64,000 bases of DNA from Streptomyces verrucosisporus (lineage in GTDB: Bacteria > Actinomycetota > Actinomycetes > Streptomycetales > Streptomycetaceae), in contig NZ_JADEYH010000004.1 of NCBI RefSeq assembly GCF_017114865.1, forward strand, positions 1 through 64,000, in the 5' to 3' direction. The notes below the pieces were generated by a model, which was given only the letters and a program-made list of their open reading frames with translations, ran no database searches and was not told the origin of the DNA. Positions 31,028 through 38,850 of the stretch are shown one piece after another (position 1 is the first letter of the stretch; each line of letters begins with the position of its first letter). A program made the translations under genes and the position numbers.

Positions 31028-32050
31028 TCAGGCGTCGGCCCGGCCCTGCGCGGGGATCTCCTCCGCCGCGGGCGGCGGGCCGGGCGGGGTCCCGTCGCCG
31101 AAGGGCCGCCCGCCCAGCTCCTCGCGGTGGTGCGGGGTCAGCCAGCCGGACGGGTCCGGGCCCAGAGGCACGATCTGGGTGGGGTTGATGTCGGTGTGCA
31201 CCTGGTAGTAATGGCGCTTGATGTGGTCGAAGTCGACCGTGTCGCCGAAGCCGGGGGTCTGGAAGAGGTCGCGGGCGTAGGCCCACAGCACCGGGTCCTC
31301 GGTCAGCTTGTTGCGGTTGCACTTGAAGTGGTTGTGGTAGACCGCGTCGAAGCGCACCAGGGTCGTGAACAGCCGCACGTCGGCCTCGGTGATGGTGTCC
31401 CCCACCAGGTAGCGGCGTCCGGCCAGGCGCTCGGAGAGCCGGTCCCAGCAGGCGAACAGGTTCCGGTAGGCGCGCTCGTAGGCCCGCTCGCTCTTGGCGA
31501 ATCCGGCCAGGTAGACGCCGTTGTTCAGATTGCGGTAGACGTCCTCCATCACCTCGTCGATCTCGTCGCGCAGCGGCTCGGGGTACAGGTCGGGCGCGCC
31601 GTCGCGGTGCAGCGCGGTCCACTCGGTGGCCAGGTCGAGCGTGATGCGCGGGTAGTCGTTGGTGACGAGCACGCCGCTGGGGACGTCGACGACCGCCGGG
31701 ACGCTGATGCCGCCGTCGTAGCCGGGCTCGCGGGCGGCGTACGCCTCGCCGAGGAAGGCGATGCCCAGCACAGGGTCCCGGCCGTCCGGGTCCAGGGTGA
31801 AGCGCCAGCTCCGCTCGTCCTGCAGGGGGTCGGTGACGGCCAGGGAGATCGCGTCCTCCAGGCCGAGCAGCCGCCGCACCACCAGGGCGCGGCTCGCCCA
31901 GGGGCAGGCCCGGCTGACCACCAGCCGGTACCGTCCGGCCTCGACCGGCCAGCCGTCGGCGCCGTCGGCCGTGATGCGGTCGGTGAAGTGGCTCGGGGAC
32001 CTCTTGTACTCGGCTGTCGTGCTGCCGGGGTTGCCGACGCTGGTCGTCAT
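31028..32050 (-). CDS. Glutathionyl-hydroquinone reductase-like protein (Xi-class GST)
   Basis: A 340-aa protein with the Xi-class CPWA motif (RACPWASRAL, Cys49) and the long N-terminal extension (SPSHFTDRITADG). The C-terminal helical domain contains the Tyr-rich signature (YRNLNNGVYLAGFAKSE, 'DRLSERLAGRRYLVGDTITEADVRLF'). In other bacteria these enzymes remove glutathione from hydroquinones. Actinomycetes use mycothiol, so the physiological thiol here is probably mycothiol. GAGGAAG precedes ATG 32050. Confidence 0.88.
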   Translation of the reverse strand: MTTSVGNPGSTTAEYKRSPSHFTDRITADGADGWPVEAGRYRLVVSRACPWASRALVVRRLLGLEDAISLAVTDPLQDERSWRFTLDPDGRDPVLGIAFLGEAYAAREPGYDGGISVPAVVDVPSGVLVTNDYPRITLDLATEWTALHRDGAPDLYPEPLRDEIDEVMEDVYRNLNNGVYLAGFAKSERAYERAYRNLFACWDRLSERLAGRRYLVGDTITEADVRLFTTLVRFDAVYHNHFKCNRNKLTEDPVLWAYARDLFQTPGFGDTVDFDHIKRHYYQVHTDINPTQIVPLGPDPSGWLTPHHREELGGRPFGDGTPPGPPPAAEEIPAQGRADA

Positions 32051-32209
32051 GGGGGCTGTCTTCCTCTCGGGCTTCGGGACTCTCGAAACGCCCCGGTCGT
32101 CCGGCTCGCCGACTCGCCGGCTCTCGGGCTCTCGGGCGACGGGGCGCGGGGATTGGACGCCTACCCGCTCCCGCGTCCCGGCACCCGTACGCCCGGCGGC
32201 CCCGCCCCG

Positions 32210-32689
32210 TCAGCTTCCGGCGGTGGCCCGTTCCGGACGCGCCGCCCCGCGCGGCTCGCCGCGGTAGGTGCCGAACTGCCAGCTGTTGCCCTCGACGTCG
32301 CGCACGGCGAAGTCGCGGGAGCCGTGGTCGGTGTCGTACGGCTCCCTCAGCACCCGTGCACCGGCGCGCACGGCCCGCGCGAAGAGCTCGTCGGGGCGTG
32401 CGGTGACGACGTACGCGCCGAAACTCCCCGGCTCCAGGGGCCAGGGGTCGTCGTCGCCCCCGCGCACCGAGCCGAGCATGATCCCGCCGCCCTCGGGCCA
32501 GTCCAGCTGCGCGTGGTGGACGGTGTCCGCGTCCGCGCCCTCGCCCCTGACGACCAGTGTCTCCTCGAAGCCGAACGCGTCGGCCAGGAAGCGGATCAGC
32601 GCCGGGGCGTCGTGGGCCCGCAGCGTCGGCCACACCGTGGGGTGCGGTGCCGTGGGGTGCGGTGCCGTGCCGTTCGTGCCTGCCGTCAT
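32210..32689 (-). CDS. VOC (glyoxalase/bleomycin-resistance-fold) family protein
   Basis: A 159-aa protein with the vicinal-oxygen-chelate fold (LRAHDAPALIRFLADAFGFEE, HAQLDWPEGGGIML, 'SRDFAVRDVEGNSWQFGTY'). It resembles 'glyoxalase superfamily protein' partners of AraC genes. Residues near the start carry a tandem APHPT repeat from two copies of a 15-base unit (about 32640-32670). It lies 44 bases after the AraC gene, so they are co-transcribed. Substrate unknown. Confidence 0.85.
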   Translation of the reverse strand: MTAGTNGTAPHPTAPHPTVWPTLRAHDAPALIRFLADAFGFEETLVVRGEGADADTVHHAQLDWPEGGGIMLGSVRGGDDDPWPLEPGSFGAYVVTARPDELFARAVRAGARVLREPYDTDHGSRDFAVRDVEGNSWQFGTYRGEPRGAARPERATAGS

Positions 32690-32733
32690 CTCCGCCGTCC
32701 TCCATCGTCGGGTCGCTTCCGGGTTCTCGCGGC

Positions 32734-33732
32734 TCACCCGTCCTCGGTGAGCCCCCGCACGTCCCACTGTGGTGCCGGGGCGCCCTCGGCGGCTTGGACG
32801 TTTCGGAACAGTGCGCCGTGCTCCAGCTCCAGCCAGCGGCTGGGTGCGCAGCCCGCCAGCGCCCGGAACTCCCGGGCCAGATGGGCCTGGTCGAAGTAAC
32901 CGCACTCGGCTGCCAGTACGGCCAGCCCCAGCTCGCCCGCGCCCGCGGCGACCGTCCCGTCGGCCCCGCGGGCCCCCACAGCCCCGGCGGCCTCGACGGC
33001 CCGGGCCTCCAGCAGACGGCGGGCCCGGTCGAAGCGGACCACCCGGGCCGCGGCCTTGGGCGTGAGTCCGATCTCGGTGCGGAAACGGCCGGTGAGGTGG
33101 CGGGTGCTCCAGCCGGCTTCCTCCGCCAGTTCCGGGACGGAGACGGCGCCGCCGGAGGCCAGCAGCCGGTGCCAGGCACGCGCCACCTCGGGGCGCGCGG
33201 TCCGCTCCGGGCGCAGCAGACGCGGCAGGACGCGGTCGAGTACGGCGAAGCGCTCCGGCCAGGTCGCGGCCTGCCGCAGCCGGTCGTGGAGCTCGGCGCA
33301 GTGCCGCCCGAGCACGGCGTCGGCGGGCACGTCCAGATGTGCCAGCTCGCCGGCGGGCGGACCCAGCAGGGCCCGTGCGCCCAGCGGGCCGAGCGCGATC
33401 TGGACGCCCGACTGCCTGCCCTCGTGGGTGATCAGCGCGGGCGCCGCGTGAAGGCCGCCGAGCAGCGTGTCGTAGTGGCCGGGCGGCTGCCGGGGATCGG
33501 GATGGGCGGCCACGGTGAGCCGGTCGTCCAGGGTGAGGATCAGCGTCAGGTACGGGGAGGGCAGGCCCCGGTGGAGGGCGGGCCGCAGACCGGCCTGGCG
33601 GTAGCCGGTGTACCGGGCGACGTACGGCCGCAGGGCGGGGGCCGGCCGGCGGCACACGTACTCGTCGACCGCCCCGCCGGCCCCGGGGCGGCCGGCGGGA
33701 GACGCGGGGCCGGTTCCGGTCGTGGTGCCCAT
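32734..33732 (-). CDS. AraC-family regulator, co-transcribed with VOC protein
   Basis: A 332-aa regulator with an N-terminal domain of the DUF6597 type (CRRPAPALRPYVARYTGYRQAG, 'GVQIALGPLGARALLG') and a C-terminal AraC helix-turn-helix (VSVPELAEEAGWSTRHLTGRFRTEIG, 'LAAECGYFDQAHLAREFRALAG'). AraC genes of this type are very often followed by a VOC gene, as here, suggesting control of a stress or detoxification function. ATG 33732 starts MGTTTGTGPASPAG. Confidence 0.88.
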   Translation of the reverse strand: MGTTTGTGPASPAGRPGAGGAVDEYVCRRPAPALRPYVARYTGYRQAGLRPALHRGLPSPYLTLILTLDDRLTVAAHPDPRQPPGHYDTLLGGLHAAPALITHEGRQSGVQIALGPLGARALLGPPAGELAHLDVPADAVLGRHCAELHDRLRQAATWPERFAVLDRVLPRLLRPERTARPEVARAWHRLLASGGAVSVPELAEEAGWSTRHLTGRFRTEIGLTPKAAARVVRFDRARRLLEARAVEAAGAVGARGADGTVAAGAGELGLAVLAAECGYFDQAHLAREFRALAGCAPSRWLELEHGALFRNVQAAEGAPAPQWDVRGLTEDG

Positions 33733-33792
33733 ACGGCCCAGTATCGGCCCTGAGGCGGGGAGGGCGGACGCGGCAGGCGGGGTGCGGGCGGA

Positions 33793-34485
33793 TCAGTCCA
33801 GGCCGAGGGCGGCCAGGTGCCGGGCGAAGGGGACGACGGTCTCCGTCTCCCCGGCCCCGTCGGCCGGGCCGGTCGCCTCGGCAGCGTCGTCCACACCGTT
33901 CGCACCCGCCGTGCCGGCCCTCCCGGCGGGCCTCGGCCGGGTCCCGGCCAGTTCCGCCAGCTCCTGTCCCGCCCGTTCGATCCTGGCCGACAGCTCGCCC
34001 ACCCTCTCGTCCACGCCGCCCCAGTCCCCGGAGGCGGCGTAGACGGCGGTGGGGACGGTGACCGCCCGCAGGTAGGCGAACATCGGGCGCATGGCGTGCT
34101 CGATGACCAGGGAGTGGCGCGGTGTGCCGCCGGTCGCGGCCATCAGGACCGGCTTGCCGTGCAGCGCGGTGTTGTCGACGACGTCGAAGAAGGACTTGAA
34201 CAGGCCGCTGTAGGAGGCGGTGAAGACCGGGGTGACCGCTATCAGGCCGTCCGCCCCCGTCACCGCCTCGACCGCCTCGGCCAGGGCGGGGCCGGGGAAG
34301 CCGGTGACCAGGTTGTGGGCGATGTCGGTGGCCAGGTCTCGCAGCTCCACCACTCGTGTCTCCACCGGACGCTCCCCGTCCTCCAGGTGCCGCCGGGCCG
34401 CCTGCGCCAGCCGGTCGGCGAGCAGGCGGGTGGAGGAGGGGCGGCCGAGGCCGGCCGAGACGGCCGTGATCCGGATGGGTTCCAT
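33793..34485 (-). CDS. NADPH-dependent FMN reductase (partner of the luciferase-like enzyme)
   Basis: A 230-aa flavodoxin-fold reductase (AVSAGLGRPSSTRLLADRL phosphate loop, 'TPVFTASYSGLFKSFFDVVD', 'LMAATGGTPRHSLVIEHAMRP'). It matches the CE1759-type reductases that always accompany CE1758-type luciferase-like monooxygenases in actinobacteria, and it supplies reduced FMN. The C-terminal approx. 45 residues are a low-complexity Gly/Ala/Glu tail. It starts 95 bases after the monooxygenase stop. Confidence 0.88.
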   Translation of the reverse strand: MEPIRITAVSAGLGRPSSTRLLADRLAQAARRHLEDGERPVETRVVELRDLATDIAHNLVTGFPGPALAEAVEAVTGADGLIAVTPVFTASYSGLFKSFFDVVDNTALHGKPVLMAATGGTPRHSLVIEHAMRPMFAYLRAVTVPTAVYAASGDWGGVDERVGELSARIERAGQELAELAGTRPRPAGRAGTAGANGVDDAAEATGPADGAGETETVVPFARHLAALGLD

Positions 34486-34580
34486 GGTGGTGCTCCTACG
34501 GGTCCTGTGCGGGGCGTCCGGTGTGCCCGGCGGGGTCCGGACGGGATGCGGTGGCTGTGGTCGGGCCGTGCCGGGCCTTG

Positions 34581-35711
34581 TCAGACCGTGGTTCCGGGGG
34601 ACGCGGCCTCGGTTCCGGCTTCGGCCCCCGCCTCGCGGCGGGCGAGGAGGGAGGCGTGCGTGGGGGCGTCCGGCACCTGCGCGGGACGCCTGGCGGCGAA
34701 CTCCTCGCGCAGCACGGGCACGACCTCCTCGCCGAGCATGTCGATCTGCTCCAGCACGGTCTTCAGCGGCAGCCCGGCGTGGTCCATCAGGAAGAGCTGG
34801 CGCTGGTAGTCGCCGGCGTAGTCGCGGAAGGCGAGGGTCTTCTCGACGACCTGCTGCGGGCTGCCCACCGTCAGCGGGGTCTGCTCGGTGAAGTCCTCCA
34901 GCGACGGCCCGTGTCCGTAGACGGGCGCGTTGTCGAAGTACGGGCGGAACTCGCGGACGGCGTCCTGGGAGTCGCGCCGCATGAACACCTGACCGCCCAG
35001 ACCGACGATCGCCTGCTCGGCGGTGCCGTGGCCGTAGTGGGCGTAGCGCTCCCGGTACAGGGAGACCATGCGCTGGGTGTGCTCCTTGTTCCAGAAGATG
35101 TTGTTGTGGAAGAAGCCGTCGCCGTAGTAGGCGGCCTGCTCGGCGATCTCCGGGGAGCGGATGGAGCCGTGCCAGACGAACGGCGGGACGCCGTCGAGCG
35201 GGCGCGGGGTGGAGGTGAAGCCCTGCAGGGGGGTGCGGAAGCGGCCCTGCCAGTCCACCACGTCCTCGCGCCACAGCTTGTGCAGCAGCGCGTAGTTCTC
35301 GATGGCCAGCGGGATGCCCTGGCGGATGTCCTGTCCGAACCAGGGGTAGACCGGCCCGGTGTTGCCCCGTCCCAGCATCACGTCCACGCGCCCGTCGGCC
35401 AGGTGCTGGAGCATCGCGAAGTCCTCCGCGATCTTGACCGGGTCGTTGGTGGTGATCAGGGTGGTGGAGGTGGACAGGATCAGGCGCTCGGTGCGGGCGG
35501 CGATCCAGCCCAGCATGGTCGTCGGCGAGGAGGGCACGAAGGGCGGGTTGTGGTGCTCGCCGGTGGCGAAGACGTCCAGGCCCACCTCCTCGGCCTTGAG
35601 CGCGATGGCGACCATGGCCTTGATGCGTTCGTGCTCGGTGGGCGTCCGGCCCGTGGTCGGGTCCGGGGTGACGTCGCCCACGGTGAAGATTCCGAACTGC
35701 ACTGCGCTCAC
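34581..35711 (-). CDS. LLM-class flavin-dependent monooxygenase (CE1758 type)
   Basis: A 376-aa luciferase-like TIM-barrel enzyme (FGIFTVGDVTPDPTTGRTPTE, 'GLDVFATGEHHNPPFVPSSP', 'GRVDVMLGRGNTGPVYPWFG', 'GDGFFHNNIFWNKEHT'). It would use FMNH2 from the next gene to oxidise an unknown, possibly aromatic, substrate. ATG/GTG near 35711 begins MSAVQFGIFTVGD. An inverted repeat just upstream could be an operator. Confidence 0.9.
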   Translation of the reverse strand: MSAVQFGIFTVGDVTPDPTTGRTPTEHERIKAMVAIALKAEEVGLDVFATGEHHNPPFVPSSPTTMLGWIAARTERLILSTSTTLITTNDPVKIAEDFAMLQHLADGRVDVMLGRGNTGPVYPWFGQDIRQGIPLAIENYALLHKLWREDVVDWQGRFRTPLQGFTSTPRPLDGVPPFVWHGSIRSPEIAEQAAYYGDGFFHNNIFWNKEHTQRMVSLYRERYAHYGHGTAEQAIVGLGGQVFMRRDSQDAVREFRPYFDNAPVYGHGPSLEDFTEQTPLTVGSPQQVVEKTLAFRDYAGDYQRQLFLMDHAGLPLKTVLEQIDMLGEEVVPVLREEFAARRPAQVPDAPTHASLLARREAGAEAGTEAASPGTTV

Positions 35712-35722
35712 ATCCAGATGGT

Positions 35723-35736
35723 TGATTGTTCAATCA
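35723..35736. promoter_or_regulatory. Operator-like inverted repeat upstream of the LLM gene
   Basis: TGATTG (35723-35728), TT, CAATCA (35731-35736), an AT-rich palindrome 12 bases upstream of the LLM start. TTGA-N4-TCAA symmetry is typical of MarR-type sites. In other actinobacteria the CE1758/1759 pair is linked to a MarR regulator; none is visible here. Confidence 0.5.
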
Positions 35737-35850
35737 CTTTACCGAACAGCCGGGCTCCCCTCCCTATTCCGGCTCCCCTCCCCACTGCTCCCCACCCGGC
35801 AGGCATGGACACCCGGGAGCGGGGAACCGCGTAGCGCGGAACGCCCACAG

Positions 35851-35883
35851 CGGGCTGCCCGTACGGCCCGCACGGGCAGCCCG
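35851..35883. repeat. Inverted repeat upstream of the small charged-protein gene
   Basis: Perfect 12-bp arms CGGGCTGCCCGT (35851-35862) and ACGGGCAGCCCG (35872-35883) with a 9-base spacer. It ends about 13 bases before the ribosome-binding site of the next gene and would be a stable 5'-UTR hairpin or an operator. Confidence 0.45.
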
Positions 35884-35906
35884 TACGAGGCAGGGAGCGA
35901 GGCAGC

Positions 35907-36104
35907 ATGTTCAAACGCCGTCGCAAGGAAGAGCGGCACGAGAAGGACGAGCGGCTCAGGCAGGTGGCCAAGGAGCACGTCCGCCATCTGTCCGGCGAGA
36001 CCGCCAGGGGACGGGTCGACCCGGCCACGACCGAGCACACCGGGCGCGAGAAGGGCGCTCCCGGCAGCCCCGGCGTCTCCGGCGAGGGCGACGCCTCTCG
36101 CTGA
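35907..36104 (+). CDS. 65-aa highly charged small protein
   Basis: ATG 35907 with GGAGCGAGG upstream opens a 65-residue frame starting MFKRRRKEERHEKDERLRQV. It is rich in Arg, Lys, Glu and His. Third codon positions are GC-rich, as in real genes. No domain is recognised; the N-terminal half should be an amphipathic or coiled-coil helix and the C-terminal half disordered. A hairpin follows between this gene and gdx. Confidence 0.55.
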   Translation: MFKRRRKEERHEKDERLRQVAKEHVRHLSGETARGRVDPATTEHTGREKGAPGSPGVSGEGDASR

Positions 36105-36123
36105 GGAGGTCCTCGGACCGCGT

Positions 36124-36161
36124 GCGGTGGGGTCCGGCCCGTGCGGACCGGTCCCCACCGC
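36124..36161. terminator. Bidirectional hairpin between the small protein and gdx
   Basis: Outer 9-bp arms GCGGTGGGG (36124-36132) and CCCCACCGC (36153-36161), with an inner TCCG/CGGA pairing. It lies between convergent stops. Confidence 0.6.
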
Positions 36162-36163
36162 GC

Positions 36164-36478
36164 TCACTCCAGGATCTTCAGGCCCACGACACCGGCGACG
36201 ATCAGCACCAGGCAGAGCACACGCCCGGTGGAGGCGGGGTCGCCCAGCGCGACCATCCCGTACAGCGCCGTGCACACGGCCCCGATCCCGACCCACACCG
36301 CGTACCCGGTGCCGATGGGGATGCCGCGCATCGCGTAGGCCAGGCCGCCCATGCTGAGGGCGAGGGCGACGACGAACAGCACACTGGGCCTGAGCCGGGT
36401 CAGGCCGTGCGACGCCGAGAGCGCCGCGGCCCACACCGCTTCCAGGAGCCCCGATACGACCAGTACGACCCACGCCAC
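36164..36478 (-). CDS. gdx: Guanidinium exporter of the SMR family (Gdx/SugE)
   Basis: A 104-aa inner-membrane protein with four membrane helices and the essential Glu13 (SGLLEAVWAAALSASHG). The SugE/Gdx subtype WAxxL..S.G signature is present, as is GTGYAVWVGIGAVCTALYGM in helix 3. Gdx proteins exchange protons for guanidinium. GTG 36478 follows GGAGG with a 6-7 nt spacing. A guanidine-III riboswitch directly upstream supports guanidinium export rather than general multidrug efflux. Only one SMR gene is present, so a homodimer is expected. Confidence 0.92.
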   Translation of the reverse strand: MAWVVLVVSGLLEAVWAAALSASHGLTRLRPSVLFVVALALSMGGLAYAMRGIPIGTGYAVWVGIGAVCTALYGMVALGDPASTGRVLCLVLIVAGVVGLKILE

Positions 36479-36490
36479 GACGTGACCTCC

Positions 36491-36522
36491 GCAGGTGATG
36501 TGCCTTGCCGCGTATGACCTGC
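36491..36522 (-). promoter_or_regulatory. Candidate expression-platform stem between the riboswitch and gdx
   Basis: On the minus strand, GCAGGT (36522-36517) can pair with ACCTGC (36496-36491), which lies immediately before the GGAGG ribosome-binding site. The first arm shares its GC with the 3' end of the riboswitch. The stem and the bound riboswitch may therefore compete. The mechanism is inferred. Confidence 0.4.
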
Positions 36523-36559
36523 GCCGTCTTGTCCTGCCGGGTACGGCGCGCTCGTCCGG
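36521..36559 (-). ncRNA. Guanidine-III riboswitch (ykkC-III)
   Basis: Read on the minus strand, the 39 bases start CCGGACGAG, continue CGCGCCGTACCCGG and end CAGGACAAGACGGCGC. As I remember it, the guanidine-III consensus has the same CCGGACGAG...GCGCCGUACCCGG...CAGGACAAGACGGCGC layout, including the GACAAGACGG segment of the ligand pseudoknot. It lies in the leader of a SugE/Gdx gene, the standard context. Binding of guanidinium should switch on gdx. Confidence 0.9.
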
Positions 36560-36688
36560 GGCGCGGGGGCGCCACGGCCAAACCTAACACCGGACCGCAC
36601 CGCGCCCGGCCCGCGCCTCTCCACGCCCCCTGCGCGCCCCTGGGCGCCTCCCGTCATGCCGCCGCGCTTCCCGGGCACGCGGGAGTAC

Positions 36689-37984
36689 ATGCGCTACTAC
36701 GCCGACCTGCATGTGCACTCCCGGTACAGCAGGGCGTGCAGCCGCAACAGCGATCTGCCGCACCTGGCCCGGTGGGCGCGGCGCAAGGGGATCACCGTGC
36801 TGGGCACCGGCGACTTCCTCCACCCCGTGTGGGCGAACGTGCTGCGCGAGTCGCTGGTGCCCGCGGAGCCGGGCCTGTTCCGGCTGCGCGACGACCTCGA
36901 CCGCGAGGTGCTGGAGGACCTGCCGCCGGCCTGCCGCGGCCCGCTGCGCTTCCTGCTCCAGGTGGAGGTCGCCACCAACTACCGGCGCGGTGGCCGGGGC
37001 CGCCGGATCCACCACCTGTGCTACGAGCCGGACTTCGAAGCGGCCGGGCGCCTGGCCCGCGCCCTGTCCCCTTACGGCGACCTCGCCTCGGACGGTCGTC
37101 CCGCCCTGGCGGTGGACTCCCGCGATCTGCTGGAGGCCGTCCTGTCCTGCGGCGAGGGCGCCTACCTGGTCCCCGCGCACGCCTGGACGCCCTGGTTCGG
37201 CGTCCTCGGCTCGAAGTCCGGCTTCGACGGCGTGGACGAGTGCTACGGCGACCTGGCCGACCACGTCTTCGCCCTGGAGACGGGCCTGTCCTCGGATCCG
37301 GAGATGAACTGGCGGGTCTCCTCGCTGGACCGCCTGCGGCTGGTCAGCCACTCGGACGCGCACTCCCCGCCCGTCCTGGGCCGCAACGCCACCGTGTTCG
37401 ACACCGAGGTGGACTACTTCGCGATCCGCCGCGCCCTGGAGACCGGCCGGGGGTACGCCGGCACCGTGGACCTGTACCCGGAGGCGGGCAAGTACCACCT
37501 GGACGGGCACCGCGCCTGCGGGGTGCGGCTGGAGCCGACCGAGACCAGGGAGAGCGGCGGCAGGTGCCCGGTGTGCGGCAGGAGGCCGACCGTCGGCGTG
37601 CTCCACCGGGTCGAGGAGCTGGCCGACCGCGCCCCCGGGCGGAGGCCGTCCACCGGCGGCGAGGCCCTGAAGATCGTCCCGCTGCCGGAGATCGCGGGTG
37701 AGATCCTCGGTGTCGGGCCGAGGACCAGGACCGTCGAACGCGCCCTGGAGAGCCTGACCGCCGCCCTGGGACCCGAGCTGCCGCTGCTGCTCCAGGTGCC
37801 GGTGGACCGGGTGCGCGGGGCGGGCGAGCCGGAGACGGCCGAGGCGATCGAGCGGCTGCGCGCCCACCGGGTGCGGCGCGAGTCCGGCTACGACGGCCGG
37901 TACGGCTCGGTCTCGCTGTTCGGCCCCGAGGACACCGGGGAGCGGTGGGAGAAGCCGGCGCCGGCGGGCGGGGCGGGCCGGTAG
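36689..37984 (+). CDS. Endonuclease Q homologue (PHP-domain DNA repair nuclease)
   Basis: A 431-aa protein with a PHP metal site (DLHVHSRYSRACSRNSDL, GTGDFLHP, 'SHSDAHSP') and a C-terminal zinc-binding region with CPVCGRRPTVGVLHRVEELADR, which is the EndoQ pattern. EndoQ cuts 5' of deaminated bases (uracil, hypoxanthine) and abasic sites. Best known from archaea and some bacteria, it is uncommon in Streptomyces to my knowledge. ATG 36689 (MRYYADLHVHS) fits the family start better than an in-frame ATG at 36656. Confidence 0.8.
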   Translation: MRYYADLHVHSRYSRACSRNSDLPHLARWARRKGITVLGTGDFLHPVWANVLRESLVPAEPGLFRLRDDLDREVLEDLPPACRGPLRFLLQVEVATNYRRGGRGRRIHHLCYEPDFEAAGRLARALSPYGDLASDGRPALAVDSRDLLEAVLSCGEGAYLVPAHAWTPWFGVLGSKSGFDGVDECYGDLADHVFALETGLSSDPEMNWRVSSLDRLRLVSHSDAHSPPVLGRNATVFDTEVDYFAIRRALETGRGYAGTVDLYPEAGKYHLDGHRACGVRLEPTETRESGGRCPVCGRRPTVGVLHRVEELADRAPGRRPSTGGEALKIVPLPEIAGEILGVGPRTRTVERALESLTAALGPELPLLLQVPVDRVRGAGEPETAEAIERLRAHRVRRESGYDGRYGSVSLFGPEDTGERWEKPAPAGGAGR

Positions 37985-38095
37985 GGCTCGGGGGCAGCCG
38001 CAAAGGCGCACCCCCGTCCCGCTCCCGGACGCATACCACCGCGGCCGGCGGGTACCCCGGCGGCGCACCGATCCCCACAGCGCGGGAGGCGGCCG

Positions 38096-38758
38096 ATGAT
38101 TCCCCGGACACTGAGGATCCCGACCGACGGAGGAGCCGCACTGACCGGGGACCTCACCGTGCCCGACGGGGCACGCGGCGTCGTGGCCTTCGCCCACGGC
38201 AGCGGCAGCTCCCGGCACAGTCCGCGCAACCGTGCGGTGGCCGGGGTCCTGCAGGACGCCGGGCTGGGCACGCTCCTGTTCGACCTGCTCACCGAGGACG
38301 AGGAGCGGACGGACACGGTCACCGCCGAGTACCGCTTCGACATCCCCCTCCTCGCGCGGCGCCTGGTGGCGGCCGTCGACTGGCTCGGCGGCCGCCCGGA
38401 CACCGCCCGGCTGCCGATCGGTCTGTTCGGGGCCAGCACCGGCGCCGCCGCGGCCCTGGTGGCCGCGGCCGAGCAGCCCGACCGGGTGCGGGCCGTGGTC
38501 TCCCGGGGCGGCAGGCCCGACCTCGCGGGCGGCGCACTGGACCGGGTCACCGCGCCCGTCCTGCTGATCGTCGGCGGCGAGGACCACGAGGTGCTGCGGC
38601 TGAACGAGCAGGCCGCCTCGCGGCTGTCGGCCCCGTGCACGGTGCACGTGGTGCCCGGCGCCACCCATCTGTTCGAGGAGCCCGGCACCCTCGACCAGGC
38701 CGCCGCCGCGGCCCGCGACTGGTTCGTCCGGATGGCCGGGCAGACGGTGCCCCGGTGA
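38096..38758 (+). CDS. Alpha/beta hydrolase, dienelactone-hydrolase-like
   Basis: A 220-aa hydrolase. The nucleophile elbow is GASTG (Ser114), the acid is probably in VGGEDHEVL, and the His in GATHLFEEPG. It resembles the small 'dienelactone hydrolase family' proteins that sit next to phosphoribosyltransferase genes in actinobacteria. Substrate is unknown. GGAGGCGGCCG precedes ATG 38096. The phosphoribosyltransferase follows by 92 bases. Confidence 0.85.
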   Translation: MIPRTLRIPTDGGAALTGDLTVPDGARGVVAFAHGSGSSRHSPRNRAVAGVLQDAGLGTLLFDLLTEDEERTDTVTAEYRFDIPLLARRLVAAVDWLGGRPDTARLPIGLFGASTGAAAALVAAAEQPDRVRAVVSRGGRPDLAGGALDRVTAPVLLIVGGEDHEVLRLNEQAASRLSAPCTVHVVPGATHLFEEPGTLDQAAAAARDWFVRMAGQTVPR

Positions 38759-38850
38759 ACGGTCCCGCCGGCGCACCGGCGTCCGGTCTCTGCCGCCCGG
38801 CACCCGGTCTCCGCGCGGCGGGGCCACGGGGAAGCGAAGGGAGACAAATC

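Noticed and set aside
29869..36478. A biosynthetic or catabolic cluster from the run of redox enzymes
   Set aside because: The genes form separate short units with different strands or gaps and no shared pathway marker.
36656..36688. Upstream ATG for the EndoQ gene
   Set aside because: Adds 11 residues not seen in the family; MRYYADLHVHS is the normal start.
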